NCBI GenBank assembly: GCA_002245135.1
Contig: NGBS01001198.1
Span: 1 to 54,265 of the forward strand
DNA length: 54,265 nt
Direction: 5' to 3'
From: Proteromonas lacertae
Taxonomy: Eukaryota; Sar; Bigyra; Opalinata; Proteromonadidae
How positions within the stretch are numbered: the first letter of the stretch is position 1; each line of letters opens with the position of its first letter. A model generated the notes under the pieces. The model did not search any database. It had not been told where the DNA came from and worked only from the letters and a program-made list of their open reading frames with translations. The translations under genes were made by a program, and so were the position numbers. Below, piece after piece: positions 1-8,432 of the stretch.

Positions 1-2
1 AT

Positions 3-107
3 AATGATGCTGGAGTTTATCCTATTGATAATGAATTCACACACGTAAATGTTGTCCAACTACTTTCCAAACAAAACAAGATTGGCATTTATTCAGAAAA
101 GCAGTAG
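3..107 (+). CDS. C-terminal tail of a virus-like protein (partial)
   Basis: An open frame enters from the left edge and ends in a TAG at 105-107, giving 34 residues. Nothing in it is diagnostic. Position and direction fit the end of an upstream gene of the virus-like element, possibly a structural protein, but this is inference. Downstream sequence to about 230 also looks coding in another frame. Confidence 0.35.
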   Translation, partial: NDAGVYPIDNEFTHVNVVQLLSKQNKIGIYSEKQ

Positions 108-200
108 AAAAAATAATTATGAGGCAAGCAGATTGTAATTATTGGTTGTTTTACATATATCAAAAATTAGAATCATTACAGATTCATTTTAACAAAGTGT

Positions 201-578
201 TTGTTCCTACAATTAAATTATGGAAAGGATGATTATTTGAATGAAAAAAAGAATGTAGCATGTTATGCTATCCATAATATGATGTATATGGTGGTTAGGC
301 ATTTAGTAACTATAAGAGAATATTATGAAAGTTTGTTTCCTAATAGAGAGTTAAATCAAAAAAGGCAAAGAAGAGATCCTGCTCAATTAAGAATAGATAT
401 AGAGAAAACATTAAATAAAAATTTCAATATTCCTAATACTTTAGAATACGGAAGAGCATTAGGAGCAAAATGGAATCAAAACACTGTTAATGCTCAAGAT
501 AATCAAAGAAATAGACAACAGCAATTTGATGATCAAGCAAATCATTATGGACAAAATTGGTGGACTCCACATTGGTGA
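201..578 (+). CDS. Unknown protein of the virus-like element (125 aa frame)
   Basis: The open frame is rich in Asn, Gln and Arg, with a helical middle containing a KRQRRD basic cluster and an Asn/Gln-rich tail that ends in Trp and His. I do not recognise a family. It overlaps the next frame by 22 bases, as in compact viral gene sets. The start is uncertain: the first ATG may not be the true one, since coding-like sequence lies upstream. Treated as part of the fossil element. Confidence 0.45.
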   Translation: MFLQLNYGKDDYLNEKKNVACYAIHNMMYMVVRHLVTIREYYESLFPNRELNQKRQRRDPAQLRIDIEKTLNKNFNIPNTLEYGRALGAKWNQNTVNAQDNQRNRQQQFDDQANHYGQNWWTPHW

Positions 579-823
579 CAAATATGAATAATGCTCAACA
601 AAATATTCCTAATAATAACAATAGAGATGCTCGATATGTTCCAGCTACAACAAAGGAAAAATTACATTATCTTAAATACAAACTTTTATCCTTTGCTAGG
701 AAATTTCTTTTATGTAAACTTATATTTGCTCAAGATCAAAATGAATTAACTACATTAGCTATGCATGCTATAGTAAAAAACAGAAGTAGGAATGATAGTG
801 TATATTACAAAGATGATAAGTAA
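557..823 (+). CDS. Unknown small protein of the virus-like element (88 aa frame)
   Basis: A short frame with an Asn-rich head and a Lys/Leu-rich helical centre. Both ends overlap neighbouring frames by about 10 to 20 bases. No domain is recognised. It is kept as coding because codon use and the GC-poor third positions match the flanking element genes and because there is no other gene in this stretch on either strand. Confidence 0.4.
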   Translation: MVDSTLVTNMNNAQQNIPNNNNRDARYVPATTKEKLHYLKYKLLSFARKFLLCKLIFAQDQNELTTLAMHAIVKNRSRNDSVYYKDDK

Positions 824-1871
824 TTTAGATATATCTGTAAATCAAGTTCCAGGAAGGAGAGTAGCAAATCCTATAGATATTCCTAATTTCAGTTTAGATT
901 ATGAATTTGATGATAGAGTATATAGAAGATATCCTCATCGTTTATATGGATCTATGAGAGTAACTGATAAAGCTGTTAATGATAATCCTCATAATTATCC
1001 TAAACCAAGAATATATATTGGAAATCCTTTAGATTGGCCTTATTTTGGAACTGCACGAAATCCATTCCCAACTTATAGAGGAGCCTGGTATTGGTATCCT
1101 ACAGTTCCTAGATATGTGGATGCTCAATTAGGAGGTAGAGAATATATTTCTATGCCTGGCAAATTACATCCAAATCCATGGAGAAGAGGTCCAGAGGAAA
1201 ATTATAGAGGACATAGAGGAAATATAGAAAATCAGAATAAAGTGATGCCTTATATGAGACGTCCTGATTGGAATTATCCTAATCATACTGTTATTCAACA
1301 AAAGACTGCACCTTATTGGGAAAATAAGATATTCTTTAATCGAAATAATAATATTCAAGGACCTACTAGAAATGATGATAAATGGAAACAACCAGGTGCT
1401 GATGCAGCTGTTCCAGGACATTCAAGAGCATATGGAGATCCTGTATTTAAGAATTTAGATGAAAATGGGAATATTCGAGGTAAATTTGGTCCTTTGGAAG
1501 GTCCTTTAGATTATAAAGAATATGGTAATCCTATTAGCGCTAAAATGATATCAGCTATGGGAAATCAACGTGCTAGATATACTTGGCAAAATTTACCTGC
1601 AAATAGACAAGGAAGTTGGGGTAGTGGACAATGGTATTGTCCTCATTTACAAGATGGAGATGGTAGATATTATAGATATGTTCCAGATATATTAAAAATA
1701 GAAGATTGGACTCACGACAGATATCCTAATGCTAATTTTAATGCTTTATTTAAGTATATGAGATTACCTTATATTCCCGAAGATCATCCAATATTTGAAA
1801 TGCTGCCAGGTATAGATCCTGCAAATGATCCTCAATGGTCTATAATTGATGTAAATGTTCACCAAATATGA
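813..1871 (+). CDS. Trp/Tyr/Pro/Asn-rich structural-type protein of the virus-like element
   Basis: The frame opens at 792, but the Met at 813 gives a cleaner start with a short overlap of the preceding gene. The 352-residue product is unusually rich in aromatic residues, Pro, Asn and Arg, with many short NP, YP and WYW-like turns and little predicted helix or hydrophobic core. There is no signal peptide or membrane segment. Composition suggests an extended structural or scaffold protein of the particle, but I recognise no family. Its stop overlaps the start of the next gene in an ATGA, a tight coupling typical of viral gene blocks. Confidence 0.6.
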   Translation: MISNLDISVNQVPGRRVANPIDIPNFSLDYEFDDRVYRRYPHRLYGSMRVTDKAVNDNPHNYPKPRIYIGNPLDWPYFGTARNPFPTYRGAWYWYPTVPRYVDAQLGGREYISMPGKLHPNPWRRGPEENYRGHRGNIENQNKVMPYMRRPDWNYPNHTVIQQKTAPYWENKIFFNRNNNIQGPTRNDDKWKQPGADAAVPGHSRAYGDPVFKNLDENGNIRGKFGPLEGPLDYKEYGNPISAKMISAMGNQRARYTWQNLPANRQGSWGSGQWYCPHLQDGDGRYYRYVPDILKIEDWTHDRYPNANFNALFKYMRLPYIPEDHPIFEMLPGIDPANDPQWSIIDVNVHQI

Positions 1872-2764
1872 ATCAAAGAGAATGGCCATATATATGGAGA
1901 AGAAAATTAGGAGTAAATAGAATGTATTTACCACCTCCAGGATGGTTACCAAAAGGTATTACTGAACATCAATTACAAAATATGTACTATGATGTATTCT
2001 TAAATAAGTATAAAAATATGAATCAAGCAGATAAACTTGAATGGGGAACATACATAGGAACTCATCGTCCTATTGAAAGAATAGCAAGAGGATATTATGG
2101 AGGTGCAAGACAACCAAATGAAATGAATAGAGAGATAATTACTGTTAATAATGAATATTTGCAAAATATATTTGGAGATTATCAAATTAATCCAGAAGAG
2201 AATAGAATGACATTAGATAAAAATGAAGCATCAAATTTAAATGTAGAGGAAATAGTTAAAGTGGATCAAGATATTACAAATGATGCAAGTAAAAATTGGC
2301 AACCACAAGAAGCTCATTATACTAAAGAATTGGATAAGAGTGAAATGATGAAAACAGCAGCACAAAAAACAGATGAAGATTTTAGAAGTGCTTTAGATAA
2401 TAATAATAGTAATCCTCCTCCTCCAGAAGAACAAGCTCCTCCACCTCCACCTCCTCCTGTACAAGAAGAGGATGATGAGGATATAACTCCTATTAAAGTA
2501 AAAAGAGGAAGAAGTGATGTTAATGAAGAAGATGAAGAAGAAAGGAAGAAAAGAAGAATAGTATATAATGATGAAGGCGATGTTGTTCAAGAGGATGATG
2601 ATGATCAAATGGATGAAGATGATGATTTAGATGATCCTAATATTCAACCTCAAGATGTATTTGTAGATGAGGATAATAGACAAAAAAGAAAACGAAGCGA
2701 AGCTGTTTTTGATGAGGATGATGTAAATGAAGAACCAATAAAAAGAGTTAAAATAAAACATTAA
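1868..2764 (+). CDS. Protein with conserved-looking N-terminal half and acidic, proline-run C-terminal half
   Basis: 298 residues starting in the ATGA overlap with the upstream gene. Residues 1-110 are Trp/Tyr-rich and basic (WPYIWRRKLG near the start), similar in style to the preceding protein. Residues about 175-210 hold two proline runs, and the rest is a long Asp/Glu tail broken by short Lys/Arg clusters (RKKRR, RQKRKR) that could act as nuclear localisation signals. The layout suggests an internal or DNA-associated virion protein. No family is recognised. The gene converges on the minus-strand protease, with only seven bases between their ends. Confidence 0.6.
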   Translation: MNQREWPYIWRRKLGVNRMYLPPPGWLPKGITEHQLQNMYYDVFLNKYKNMNQADKLEWGTYIGTHRPIERIARGYYGGARQPNEMNREIITVNNEYLQNIFGDYQINPEENRMTLDKNEASNLNVEEIVKVDQDITNDASKNWQPQEAHYTKELDKSEMMKTAAQKTDEDFRSALDNNNSNPPPPEEQAPPPPPPPVQEEDDEDITPIKVKRGRSDVNEEDEEERKKRRIVYNDEGDVVQEDDDDQMDEDDDLDDPNIQPQDVFVDEDNRQKRKRSEAVFDEDDVNEEPIKRVKIKH

Positions 2765-2770
2765 TTATTA

Positions 2771-3339
2771 TTATATTTTTCTAAACTTGTTGGCTAATAA
2801 CCTTGCTCTTTCCTCTCCTTTTACTGTATTGAAATTTGTTGCATCAACGAATGATAGGTTATGCAATAAAATATCTCTTAAAAATAAAATAGCATGATAT
2901 CCACAAGTGGACGTTGTTATCCTTTGATTAACAACTCCATTTATTTTCAGCTTATAATCTTGTTGAGGATCTGCTTTAAGATGCTTGATATACTTAACAA
3001 AGGACTTGGTATGTTCTGGCTTTTCTCCAAAACTATCATAATAAAGGAATTGATGTTTATCATTATCAATTACCAAACTCACCCAATGACCAATCTTTTC
3101 AGGAAGATCCTTCCTCTTCAAAGTACATATTATTACTCCCCACTTATTCAAATCCAGTTTAGGAATACTCTTAATTTCATCCCATAAAAACACTCCCCAA
3201 ACCTACTTAACATTTCAGGAAAGTTTGATTTTATTACTTTAGGAATATCATAGTTAGATAAAGCCATGTCATATGGTTTCTTGGATTTTTCACCATGTCC
3301 ATATACTCTGTTATTAGTAAAGCATAAACGTAGTTTCAT
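2771..3339 (-). CDS. Adenain-type cysteine protease of the virus-like element
   Basis: This is the family-defining gene of the element. The encoded protein shows the order seen in adenovirus-type (C5) and related Ulp1-fold proteases: a GHWVSLVID block carrying the catalytic His, a YYDSFGE block carrying the acidic residue, and an STCGYHAILFLRD block with the nucleophilic Cys. In adenoviruses and Polintons such a protease matures the capsid by cutting precursor proteins. Total length is about 190 residues, normal for the family. The coding region is divided over two frames, so this copy is broken; details are not itemised. It is the only clear minus-strand gene in the block and diverges from the basic core-like gene at 3,415. 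Confidence 0.85.
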
Positions 3340-3414
3340 CCTAAAAATTGCAAGAAAATGAGAAATGAATTCATTTTTAATTTTCTATTCATATTTGAAA
3401 ACAACCAATCACAT

Positions 3415-3813
3415 ATGAGTGTTTTAGGTGGTCGTAAACGTCGATATCGAAGAGGTAGATCCGTTTCAAGAAGAAGAAGAGGACGAAGAGGAAGATCAAG
3501 TGGAAGGTACAAGTTTGGCTTGATGGGTAAACTTATAAGACATGAAGTACCGAATACAATGTTTCGCGGATTGAAGAAAGGAAGAGGAAAAGTAACTGAA
3601 GTTGCAAGCAAAGCTTTAGATATCATGAAGGTATTAGGGTTAGGAAAAGTTAGAGGAGGAATAAGATTTGGTGTAAATGGAGGTAGAAGACGTAGAAGAA
3701 GAGGCAGTCGAGCAAGAAGACATAGACATCGTACATACTGTATAAAAGGAGGAGCACATACAAGTATTCCTATGAAATTAAATAATTTCCTTTTAAGTAA
3801 AATCTCATCTTAA
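3415..3813 (+). CDS. Arg-rich core-like protein of the virus-like element
   Basis: The frame opens further upstream, but the ATG at 3,415 follows a T-rich gap and starts directly with an Arg-rich region. The 132-residue product has two Arg/Gly clusters (residues about 7-30 and 85-105) around a central segment with KGRGKVTE. Its charge pattern is like adenoviral DNA-packing proteins (pVII, pX), and it sits next to the protease as a likely substrate. Function in condensing the element's DNA is inferred from composition and context, not from a recognised domain. It could also be a nucleolar-type basic protein. Confidence 0.6.
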   Translation: MSVLGGRKRRYRRGRSVSRRRRGRRGRSSGRYKFGLMGKLIRHEVPNTMFRGLKKGRGKVTEVASKALDIMKVLGLGKVRGGIRFGVNGGRRRRRRGSRARRHRHRTYCIKGGAHTSIPMKLNNFLLSKISS

Positions 3814-3853
3814 ATTTTTATTATTATTTTTATTTTTGTTTTTCTATATAAAA

Positions 3854-4234
3854 ATGAATCCATATTACAATAACAATAGAAATCAATCATATTATCAGAA
3901 TTACGATGATGGGTTTTATGATGATTATTACGATGATGATGACTATTTATCTAAAAGTGCTCAAATAGACTTACAAATACTAAGTCAATTACAAGGATTG
4001 AACAGTGCATTCCAAACAGCATCTACTGCTCCTACGAAAAAGCTTACATCAGAACAATATAAGAATAGGATTAAAAGTTTAGAAAAAGCTCGAAAAGCAA
4101 AAAAGGAAAAAACTAAAGTTGCAGAAGTAAGTTCAAGCGAGGATGAGGATGAAGAATCTAAAAAGTCAGTAGAAAGTGAAGGATCAGATGAAGTAGAAAT
4201 TAAAGGATCCTCCAAAGAATGCTCCAATTGGTGA
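3854..4234 (+). CDS. Asn/Tyr/Asp-rich protein with charged coiled-coil tail
   Basis: Starts at the ATG after a T-rich motif ending in TATAAAA. The first 35 residues are Asn, Tyr and Asp rich; residues 40-90 look helical and end in a Lys-rich stretch (KARKAKKEK); the tail is Ser/Glu/Asp rich. No family is recognised. Coding-like sequence continues past the stop to about 4,300, so the annotated end may not be the original one. Part of the virus-like element. Confidence 0.5.
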   Translation: MNPYYNNNRNQSYYQNYDDGFYDDYYDDDDYLSKSAQIDLQILSQLQGLNSAFQTASTAPTKKLTSEQYKNRIKSLEKARKAKKEKTKVAEVSSSEDEDEESKKSVESEGSDEVEIKGSSKECSNW

Positions 4235-4344
4235 AGCTAAAGTAGAAAAAATTAACGGAATTATTATAGATCCTAGTAAGGAAGCATTTGCTCCATTTTA
4301 TTAAAATTTATATTTTTAATTCATTTTTGTTTTTCTTGGGTAAT

Positions 4345-4575
4345 ATGAAAAAATCAAATATTATTAACAAATTGATCACTGAATTGGCAAAAAGAGTATC
4401 TTCTAGGATAGGCAAGAGATCTCATAAAAGAAAATACAAAAGAAAATTAAGTAAAAGTTTCAAGAGATTAGCATATGATATGGATGCTCCTGAATTAGTA
4501 TACAATGTTAACCAATCTAGATTGGATCATTTACAAGGAATGCAATTCGATAGCCAATTACAGAAAATAAATTAA
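4345..4575 (+). CDS. Small basic protein of the virus-like element
   Basis: The ATG lies a few bases after a TTTTTCTTGGG motif that recurs before other genes of the element. The product has 76 residues, with a Lys/Arg-rich block (KRSHKRKYKRKL) at residues about 25-36 and a neutral tail. There is no recognised domain. Charge suggests nucleic-acid contact. Sequence after the stop, to about 4,730, still looks coding. Confidence 0.5.
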   Translation: MKKSNIINKLITELAKRVSSRIGKRSHKRKYKRKLSKSFKRLAYDMDAPELVYNVNQSRLDHLQGMQFDSQLQKIN

Positions 4576-4939
4576 CTGAAAAACAACTTAATAGATATTA
4601 ATAAAAAAATAACTGACTATGAAGGAATGGAATCTCTACCAGTTAATGAGGATAATAAAGATGAAATCTTCAAAAGAGAACAAGAAATGATAAAATTAAA
4701 TTTAGGAAAACAAAGATTAGAAAAATCAATTGAAGATGATGAAAGGAGGATTTATGTTTGGAGCTTCTGATCCTCTAACAAGAAGTGTTCCATATGGAAG
4801 GACAGGAAGTATAAGAGATTCTTTATTACCAAGAATGTATGATCCTAAATCAATTCCTACAGGAGGATTAAATTATGATCCTTTAAAAGATGGAGTTGGA
4901 GATGCAGATATAAGTAATTTTTTAAAAAGTAATTTTTAA
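4576..4939 (+). other. Coding-like stretch of the virus-like element, no single clean gene
   Basis: Between the small basic gene and the proline-rich gene the sequence keeps coding-like composition. The clearest frame (4,730-4,939) encodes a Gly/Pro-rich segment containing GGFMFGASDPL. I recognise no family, and the boundaries of the original gene are unclear because the element is broken here. Confidence 0.4.
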
Positions 4940-4952
4940 TTCTTATTATATT

Positions 4953-5660
4953 TTGTTTATAGGTTTGAATGAAAGAAATGAGGACAATTCTCGAAATATC
5001 AAGATTAATAAACTTATAGTTGAAAATCCCTATCCTTCTATTAATATTGTTCCTCCAGAAAGACCTCTTACAGTTCAACAAACACCAACTTTTACAACTC
5101 CGATTACAACTTTAGGAAGAACAACAGAAACTCCTATATCCTCTTTTGTTAATGAAAGAAAATTATCGGAAATGTATATTGAACCAAAGAATTATTTTTC
5201 ATCAAAAACTTCAGGGTATGTTCAAACAGATGAACCTCAGTTGTTAAAACATTGGGTTAATCCTTCAGTTAATTTACCACCTCCTGAAAGATCATTTAGT
5301 ACAGAGGAAACTAATACAAATCCTCCTCCTGAATATAAAGATGCACAAACAGATGTGTATAAACCATTTCCTCCACCTCCTCCAGAAACTAAAACTGCAA
5401 GTACTATGTTTGATCCTCCACCTTTTCAACCAAAATGGAGTATTATGAATCGTCCTATAAAAAATTACATTACTCCAGATGATCCTCATTATGAAAATTA
5501 TATTGCACAAATGAATAGACAAGCAACATATAATCATGCTGTATTAGATCATCCTAGAAATATGACACCAGAACAAAGAGCAAAATATAGTATACCTGAT
5601 ATCAATGAGATGGGACAAAGATATGATAATTTTAGAAAAGAAAATTCTCATTATTTTTAA
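4953..5660 (+). CDS. Proline-rich protein with a PPxY late-domain-like motif
   Basis: About 230 residues, rich in Pro, Thr and Asn. It contains NPPPEYKD, which matches the PPxY signature bound by WW domains of NEDD4-type ubiquitin ligases, and a run of proline before PETKT. Adenovirus protein VI carries a comparable PPSY motif, so a minor-capsid role near the protease substrate set is plausible; this is inference. The start is uncertain, since the frame opens in a T-rich stretch with no good ATG before the conserved-looking NPYPSI part. The stop at 5,660 is followed by a gap of about 120 bases with a promoter-like motif. Confidence 0.55.
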   Translation: MFIGLNERNEDNSRNIKINKLIVENPYPSINIVPPERPLTVQQTPTFTTPITTLGRTTETPISSFVNERKLSEMYIEPKNYFSSKTSGYVQTDEPQLLKHWVNPSVNLPPPERSFSTEETNTNPPPEYKDAQTDVYKPFPPPPPETKTASTMFDPPPFQPKWSIMNRPIKNYITPDDPHYENYIAQMNRQATYNHAVLDHPRNMTPEQRAKYSIPDINEMGQRYDNFRKENSHYF

Positions 5661-5757
5661 AATACACCAAAATACAAAATCCAGATTTTCCGTTATTAAC
5701 CAATCAAATGTTAGCAATTAAAATTTAAGTATTGTATAACTGATATTTTACTTTCAA

Positions 5758-5774
5758 TTTTCTTGTTGGTTTTT
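5758..5774 (+). promoter_or_regulatory. Recurrent TTTTCTTG(T/G)TG-type motif before an element gene
   Basis: One of at least five T-rich copies with a CTTGK core lying 5 to 35 bases before a start codon inside the element; others are at 4,330-4,340 and 6,085-6,096 (shorter CTTGGG form). The repetition suggests a shared late-type promoter or a shared 3' end signal. Confidence 0.45.
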
Positions 5775-5782
5775 AAGAAAAA

Positions 5783-6058
5783 ATGTATTCAGATTTACAT
5801 CTTGATTATCCTAATACTCAATTGAGGATGGCATCATTGAAGGAATTAGAAAAAGGAGTATATACTATTGTTATAGCAGACAACATGGAGGAAAGATTAA
5901 AGAATTGGAAGATTCGCATTTATTACGGTTGTAGCGATATTCATTTCAATTTTCTATACCATGGAAATGAAATAGAATTATCAGTACCTACCAAAACTGA
6001 ACCGAAAGTAGAAGGACCAGTTTCTGAAGATCAAATAATAATGAGGCATTTATTCTAA
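5783..6058 (+). CDS. Unknown 91-residue protein of the virus-like element
   Basis: The start lies nine bases after a TTTTCTTGTTGG-type motif. The product alternates short beta-like and charged segments (GVYTIVIADN, WKIRIYYGC) and suggests a compact beta-rich domain. No family is recognised. The reading frame is clean from start to stop. Confidence 0.55.
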   Translation: MYSDLHLDYPNTQLRMASLKELEKGVYTIVIADNMEERLKNWKIRIYYGCSDIHFNFLYHGNEIELSVPTKTEPKVEGPVSEDQIIMRHLF

Positions 6059-6129
6059 AAAGGATTTTGATCTTATTTGTGTTTATTTTCTTGGGTTTAT
6101 TTCATTTTCATTTTTCTTTCTATTTTCTT

Positions 6130-6504
6130 ATGAAACAGGATAATCTTGACTATATTGATTTTGGGTTGTTTAAAAATATAAATAAGAGGAAATGGTGGGA
6201 TATGGAGGAAATTTCTATATCTCATGAATATAGTAAGTTAGATGAATATTATGAGGATTATAAGTTATGTGTGGAGGAATATAAAGATTATTTACAATAT
6301 GTTAAAAAGAAGAAAAACAAGAAGAAGGAAGAAAATATTCCTCAATCATTAGAGAGACTCCAAATGAGCATTGAGGATAGTCGATCCTCCTATCAAAGGA
6401 AACATGCGGAAATTGCAGAAAGGATTTGGAAGATAAGGAACATATCGATTATCTGCTTGATTTTAGATTACGACAAAAAAAGGAAGATGAAAGGAAAAAT
6501 GTAA
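6130..6504 (+). CDS. Charged coiled-coil protein of the virus-like element
   Basis: The ATG at 6,130 is preferred over the earlier frame opening because the sequence before it encodes only a Phe/Leu run and includes a TTTTCTTGGG motif. The product is Lys/Glu/Tyr-rich and helical, with a Lys-rich run (KKKKNKKKEE) at the centre. Function is unknown. Confidence 0.5.
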   Translation: MKQDNLDYIDFGLFKNINKRKWWDMEEISISHEYSKLDEYYEDYKLCVEEYKDYLQYVKKKKNKKKEENIPQSLERLQMSIEDSRSSYQRKHAEIAERIWKIRNISIICLILDYDKKRKMKGKM

Positions 6505-6620
6505 AGAAAAGGAAAACAATTTGATTGGTTAATTAGAATTTTACTAATTTCTTGATTTTATTTTAATTAAGTATTTTCTAAAACTTTTTGAAAACTTATC
6601 ATAAATTTAAAAATCAAAAA

Positions 6621-7354
6621 ATGAATTCCGATTTACAAGATGATATGAACATAAGTTCATTTCCTAGTTCACCAAAGGTTGCTCCTCCTCCTCCACTCAT
6701 TATTCCTCAATTAGATGAATCCAAGGTACTTACAAAAGAGAATTTTGATGACTTTATTTTTAACAACTCTCATTTTTGGGATATTATGGTGAATCATACA
6801 AGAAGTATGACAGAGATCCTTTTAAGAAATCTTATTGATGGATTAAGCTTATACAGGATAGCAAATGCAAGACAAGAGGATTTTATTGATTTACTCACTA
6901 CTCTTAAACCAATCAAAATCTTATCAGATTTTAAAATAGGAATTAATTCTATCAAAAAATTGCAGATGATGATGATGAAGATGAAGAAGATGATAAAGTC
7001 ATTCCTATTCCTAAGAAGAAGAAGGAATCAGCTCCAGTACCAGAAGGATCACAAAAGTGTTCTACATGCAACAAAATCCTTCCTTTGGAAAACTTTGCAA
7101 CAAAGCCAAATAATGACAAAAACAAAAGTTGTGAAAGATGTCGCTTAAAAAAGAAGGAGTATTATGATAAACAAAGACAACAAAAGAAACAAAGAAATGT
7201 TAAAGAGGAAGATTCAAGTAGTGGAAAAGTAAAAGTTGAATTATGTCCTAAACCAGCTCCAAAGAAAAGAAAGATTGATGTTGTCATTCCTTCTGCAATG
7301 GATGAGGATCCTGATGATGATGAGGAAATAGATAGTGAGGAAATGGAAATATAA
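6621..7354 (+). CDS. Pro-rich and acidic protein with a Cys4 zinc-ribbon-like motif
   Basis: The N-terminal part (from 6,621) has a PPPPLIIP segment followed by a helical region. The C-terminal part carries CSTC and CERC separated by about 20 residues, then Lys-rich sequence and an acidic tail. The Cys-x2-Cys...Cys-x2-Cys pattern followed by RxKKKEYY resembles small zinc-binding motifs seen in many large DNA viruses and their hosts, usually linked to nucleic-acid binding. The region lies in two overlapping frames, so this copy is broken; details are not itemised. Confidence 0.5.
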
Positions 7355-7379
7355 ATTCTAATATTAATCTTTATTTTCA

Positions 7380-7399
7380 TATTTCTTGTTGTTTTTGGA
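7380..7399 (+). promoter_or_regulatory. Recurrent TTTCTTGTTGTTTTTG motif, second copy
   Basis: Nearly identical core to the copy before the 7,888 gene, followed by a TATATATATA tract and then the ATG at 7,417. Confidence 0.45.
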
Positions 7400-7416
7400 A
7401 TATATATATATTCAAA

Positions 7417-7821
7417 ATGCCTAGATATAGAATTAATACTTTTTCATTAAAAGCAAATAATGTTGGACCTGTAGTTTGTAAATTATACAGGTATATGGTA
7501 ATAGATAGAGGAAATGCATATCAGATTATATGGTATATCAAATTTAATCCTCAAGTATTACAGAATATTATTATGGGTGGAGATAGATGGATTCATGTAG
7601 TACCATATCGTACTAGCGATGTTAATGATGAACCAGAATTATGGTTTATTGGAACCGGAATGAGATCTATGCAACTTGATCTACCTGAATTAATCTTTAA
7701 TCCAACTCCTAATCCTCCAATTTTGCTTCGTGGAAATCTTAATGTAAGACAAAGAAGATATTTACAGCTTCATTTATTATATGATCCTTTAGATGAAGAT
7801 GATGATGATGATGATGAATAA
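7417..7821 (+). CDS. Unknown beta-rich protein with poly-Asp tail
   Basis: 134 residues. The frame is clean, and the ATG lies shortly after a TTTCTTGTTGTTTTTGG motif and a TATATATATA tract. The body alternates hydrophobic and polar residues in a beta-like pattern (PVVCKLYRYMVI, WIHVVPYR), ending in a run of Asp. No family is recognised. The size and beta-rich form could suit a minor capsid protein, but this is only a guess. Confidence 0.55.
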   Translation: MPRYRINTFSLKANNVGPVVCKLYRYMVIDRGNAYQIIWYIKFNPQVLQNIIMGGDRWIHVVPYRTSDVNDEPELWFIGTGMRSMQLDLPELIFNPTPNPPILLRGNLNVRQRRYLQLHLLYDPLDEDDDDDDE

Positions 7822-7845
7822 AACAATAATTAATTTCATTTTTAA

Positions 7846-7862
7846 TTTTCTTGTTGTTTTTG
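7846..7862 (+). promoter_or_regulatory. Recurrent TTTTCTTGTTGTTTTTG motif, third copy
   Basis: Placed 26 bases before the ATG at 7,888 and followed by TATATTATA, so spacing to the start is similar to the second copy. Confidence 0.45.
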
Positions 7863-7887
7863 TATATTATACTCTCATAATTACAAA

Positions 7888-8217
7888 ATGTTATCAAAAA
7901 ATAATGAGACTGTCTTAGAGACAAATGTTGAGGAAATCAAGGAAAGTATAGGAATCCTCTTAGTATATGTCATCCTTTGGGTTGTAACAGAAGTCATCAA
8001 AATTGTATATTATACTTATAAAGCATATTGTCCTCCTAAAGTAATTGAAGTTGTTGAGGAAATTCAGCATAATTTGGGAAGTACAAATAAAAAAGAGGAT
8101 GATGAGGAAGAGGATATTATTGAAGAAAATGAGGAATTATCCTCCATAAACAAGACATATAGAACAAGTAATGGAAGATTACACTATCCTCCGTCAAAAT
8201 ATTCTGATACAATTTAG
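7888..8217 (+). CDS. Small single-pass membrane protein of the virus-like element
   Basis: 109 residues with one clear membrane segment (GILLVYVILWVVTEVIKIVY, residues about 32-51), then an acidic stretch and a Ser/Tyr/Pro tail. The ATG follows a TTTTCTTGTTGTTTTTG motif and a TATATTATA box. The topology suggests a membrane-associated virion or release protein. No family is recognised. Confidence 0.55.
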   Translation: MLSKNNETVLETNVEEIKESIGILLVYVILWVVTEVIKIVYYTYKAYCPPKVIEVVEEIQHNLGSTNKKEDDEEEDIIEENEELSSINKTYRTSNGRLHYPPSKYSDTI

Positions 8218-8299
8218 AAAATGTTATAGAGTAATTTTAAAATCCTAATTAATGATTTTTTTCTAAGTTCCTTTTTTGGGTTTCGAAAATTCTCTTTTT

Positions 8300-8395
8300 T
8301 CGTAAAAAGTAACGGTTTTTGTAACGAAGGAAAATCCTCCAATCATAATCGACCGTTACTTTTTAAGTAAATTTGCCGTTACTTTTCATTCTGAG
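8300..8395. promoter_or_regulatory. Cluster of AGTAACGG / CCGTTACT boxes
   Basis: Three copies of the decamer core lie in about 85 bases, one forward (AAAAAGTAACGG) and two reverse (CCGTTACTTTT), ahead of the gene at 8,433. The core TAACGG fits the general Myb recognition pattern YAACKG. Role as a promoter element is inferred from position and repetition. Confidence 0.4.
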
Positions 8396-8432
8396 TTTTC
8401 CTGCCATTTTTATGGTTAGAATTTTCAAATAT

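Noticed and set aside
1164-1421. Minus-strand frame opposite the 813-1,871 gene
   Set aside because: Antisense shadow rich in Ile and Ser, without a recognisable domain.
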